Shown one piece after another: positions 13,608 to 14,247 of a stretch of DNA of 14,247 bases. Each line of letters starts with the position of its first letter. Within the stretch, counting starts at the first letter, position 1. The notes below the pieces were generated by a model. The model saw only the letters and a list, made by a program, of their open reading frames with translations, ran no database searches and had not been told where the DNA came from. Location of the stretch: assembly GCA_015490055.1 (NCBI GenBank), contig WFYP01000173.1:1-14247 (forward strand). Direction: 5' to 3'. A program made the position numbers and the translations under genes. The stretch is from Nitratifractor sp. GTDB taxonomy: Bacteria; Campylobacterota; Campylobacteria; Campylobacterales; Sulfurovaceae.

Positions 13608-14028
13608 AAGAGTATTTTTAGATGCAAATATAATACTCGATATCTACGACGCAACAAGACCCTTTTACGAAGAGAGTTCAAAAGCTATCTCTATACTACT
13701 ACAACAAAAAGAGACAGAACTCTTTACCTCTTGCGACATTATTACAACCCTATACTACCTACTAGCCAAAAAAAGCAAATTAGAGGCATTAGACTCAATA
13801 CTCGATGTTAATGAACTCTGCACAGTTATAGAGTTTGGAAACCAAGAGATAAATGAGAGTTGCAAACTAATGAAGCAAAACAGTAGCTTCAGCGATTTAG
13901 AAGATACAATCCAATACACAATGGCAAAAAAAGCCTCTTGCAATTTAATACTCTCCAACGATAGAGGCTTTGCCTCTGAGGATATTTTACTGCTGAGCAG
14001 TAGAGAGTTTGTGGAAAGATTTATATAG
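13597..14028 (+). CDS. PIN-domain ribonuclease toxin (VapC-like)
   Basis: A 143-residue PIN-domain protein, probably a Mg2+-dependent RNase toxin. It begins MNYKRVFLDANIILDIYDATRPFY, with the first catalytic Asp at residue 9. The later acidic cluster is SFSDLEDTIQYTMA (Asp100, Asp103), followed by LILSNDRGF (Asp122) and the closing SSREFVERF. The second motif (SCDIITTLYYLLAKK) has no obvious Glu, as in PIN_3-type members. It starts at GTG (13597) inside the antitoxin gene and is translationally coupled to it. VapC relatives cleave initiator tRNA or rRNA; the target here is unknown. With the antitoxin it forms a complete type II module; no frame damage is seen. Confidence 0.85.
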   Translation: MNYKRVFLDANIILDIYDATRPFYEESSKAISILLQQKETELFTSCDIITTLYYLLAKKSKLEALDSILDVNELCTVIEFGNQEINESCKLMKQNSSFSDLEDTIQYTMAKKASCNLILSNDRGFASEDILLLSSREFVERFI

Positions 14029-14043
14029 TCTATAAGCTATAAC

Positions 14044-14073
14044 TTGATAAAATAGCTATTATTTCTATAAAAT
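14044..14073 (+). promoter_or_regulatory. Promoter before the ATPase gene
   Basis: TTGATA (14044-14049), a 16-base spacer and TATAAA (14066-14071, within CTATAAAAT) form a plausible sigma-70 promoter with a start near 14078. A weak ribosome site AGGA (14085-14088) follows before the ATG at 14096. This suggests transcription separate from the toxin-antitoxin pair. Confidence 0.5.
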
Positions 14074-14095
14074 ACAGTAAGAATAGGACATATAT

Positions 14096-14247
14096 ATGGC
14101 TGAAGAGTTAGCACATTTTAAAAACTTTGCAAAACTAAAAGATACAAAAATAGCTTTTAATGACATTACTGTAATTGCTGGTAAGCCTGGGACTGGTAAG
14201 AGTTATGTAATGAAGTTTATGTATGCTATTAATGAAATGTATTATAA
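14096..14247 (+). CDS. P-loop ATPase, 5' fragment
   Basis: The ATG at 14096 opens a frame that runs off the window end; 50 codons are present. The sequence has FKNFAKL, then IAFNDITVIAGKPGTGKSYV with the Walker A motif GKPGTGKS at about residues 33-40. A short beta-strand-rich lead (FKNF..LKDTKIAFNDITVIAG) before Walker A is typical of ABC-like/AAA ATPases of the OLD, RecF or DUF3696 style, many of which belong to defence or abortive-infection systems. Walker B, the signature motif and any effector domain lie outside the window, so the role cannot be set. AGGA at 14085-14088 is the ribosome site. Confidence 0.75.
   Translation, partial: MAEELAHFKNFAKLKDTKIAFNDITVIAGKPGTGKSYVMKFMYAINEMYY

Overview
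The window is AT-rich, densely packed bacterial DNA. Its gene content points to a member of the Campylobacterota (Sulfurimonas/Sulfurovum-like, chemolithotrophic or denitrifying). The clues are a two-subunit heme-copper nitric-oxide-reductase-like complex without CuA, an ovothiol pathway, a TrkAH potassium system, A/T-rich promoters dominated by the -10 element, and short intergenic gaps. The phylum is an inference from style and gene set; there is no rRNA or marker gene to settle it.

Layout. Positions 1-534 hold the 3' end of an exported DUF1080/LamG-like protein. After a palindrome and a perfect FNR/CRP-type box (TTGAT-N4-ATCAA) comes a two-gene operon, 732-3004. It encodes a cupredoxin-fold subunit II that has lost its CuA ligands, and a 12-13-helix subunit I. 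In subunit I the helix VI metal-ligand His is replaced by Asp, which resembles the noncanonical NO reductases (gNOR-like) rather than an oxidase. A hairpin and a larger imperfect inverted repeat follow (3002-3158).

Positions 3169-5514 form a tightly coupled operon of five mostly uncharacterised small membrane proteins: a two-helix protein, a YcxB-like protein, a 30-residue single-helix microprotein, an N-anchored protein, and a DUF1399-like protein with a Gly/Ser/Cys-rich tail. This is the least explained part of the window.

Positions 5619-8887 encode OvoA (iron-dependent sulfoxide synthase fused to a methyltransferase) and a MalY/PatB-type PLP lyase in the place of OvoB, together a complete route from histidine and cysteine to ovothiol A. 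A convergent EamA-family transporter follows, then a divergent Asp/Glu racemase-family enzyme; the last two share a 32-bp intergenic region with back-to-back -10 boxes.

Positions 10527-13297 are trkA and trkH for potassium uptake; trkA has a -10 box placed so that the transcript would start at the ATG. Positions 13368-14028 are a ribbon-helix-helix antitoxin / PIN-domain toxin pair with an unusually complete TTGACA-N17-TAAAAT promoter. The window ends inside a P-loop ATPase gene (from 14096). The last two units look like accessory or defence-type DNA; the rest looks like ordinary chromosome.
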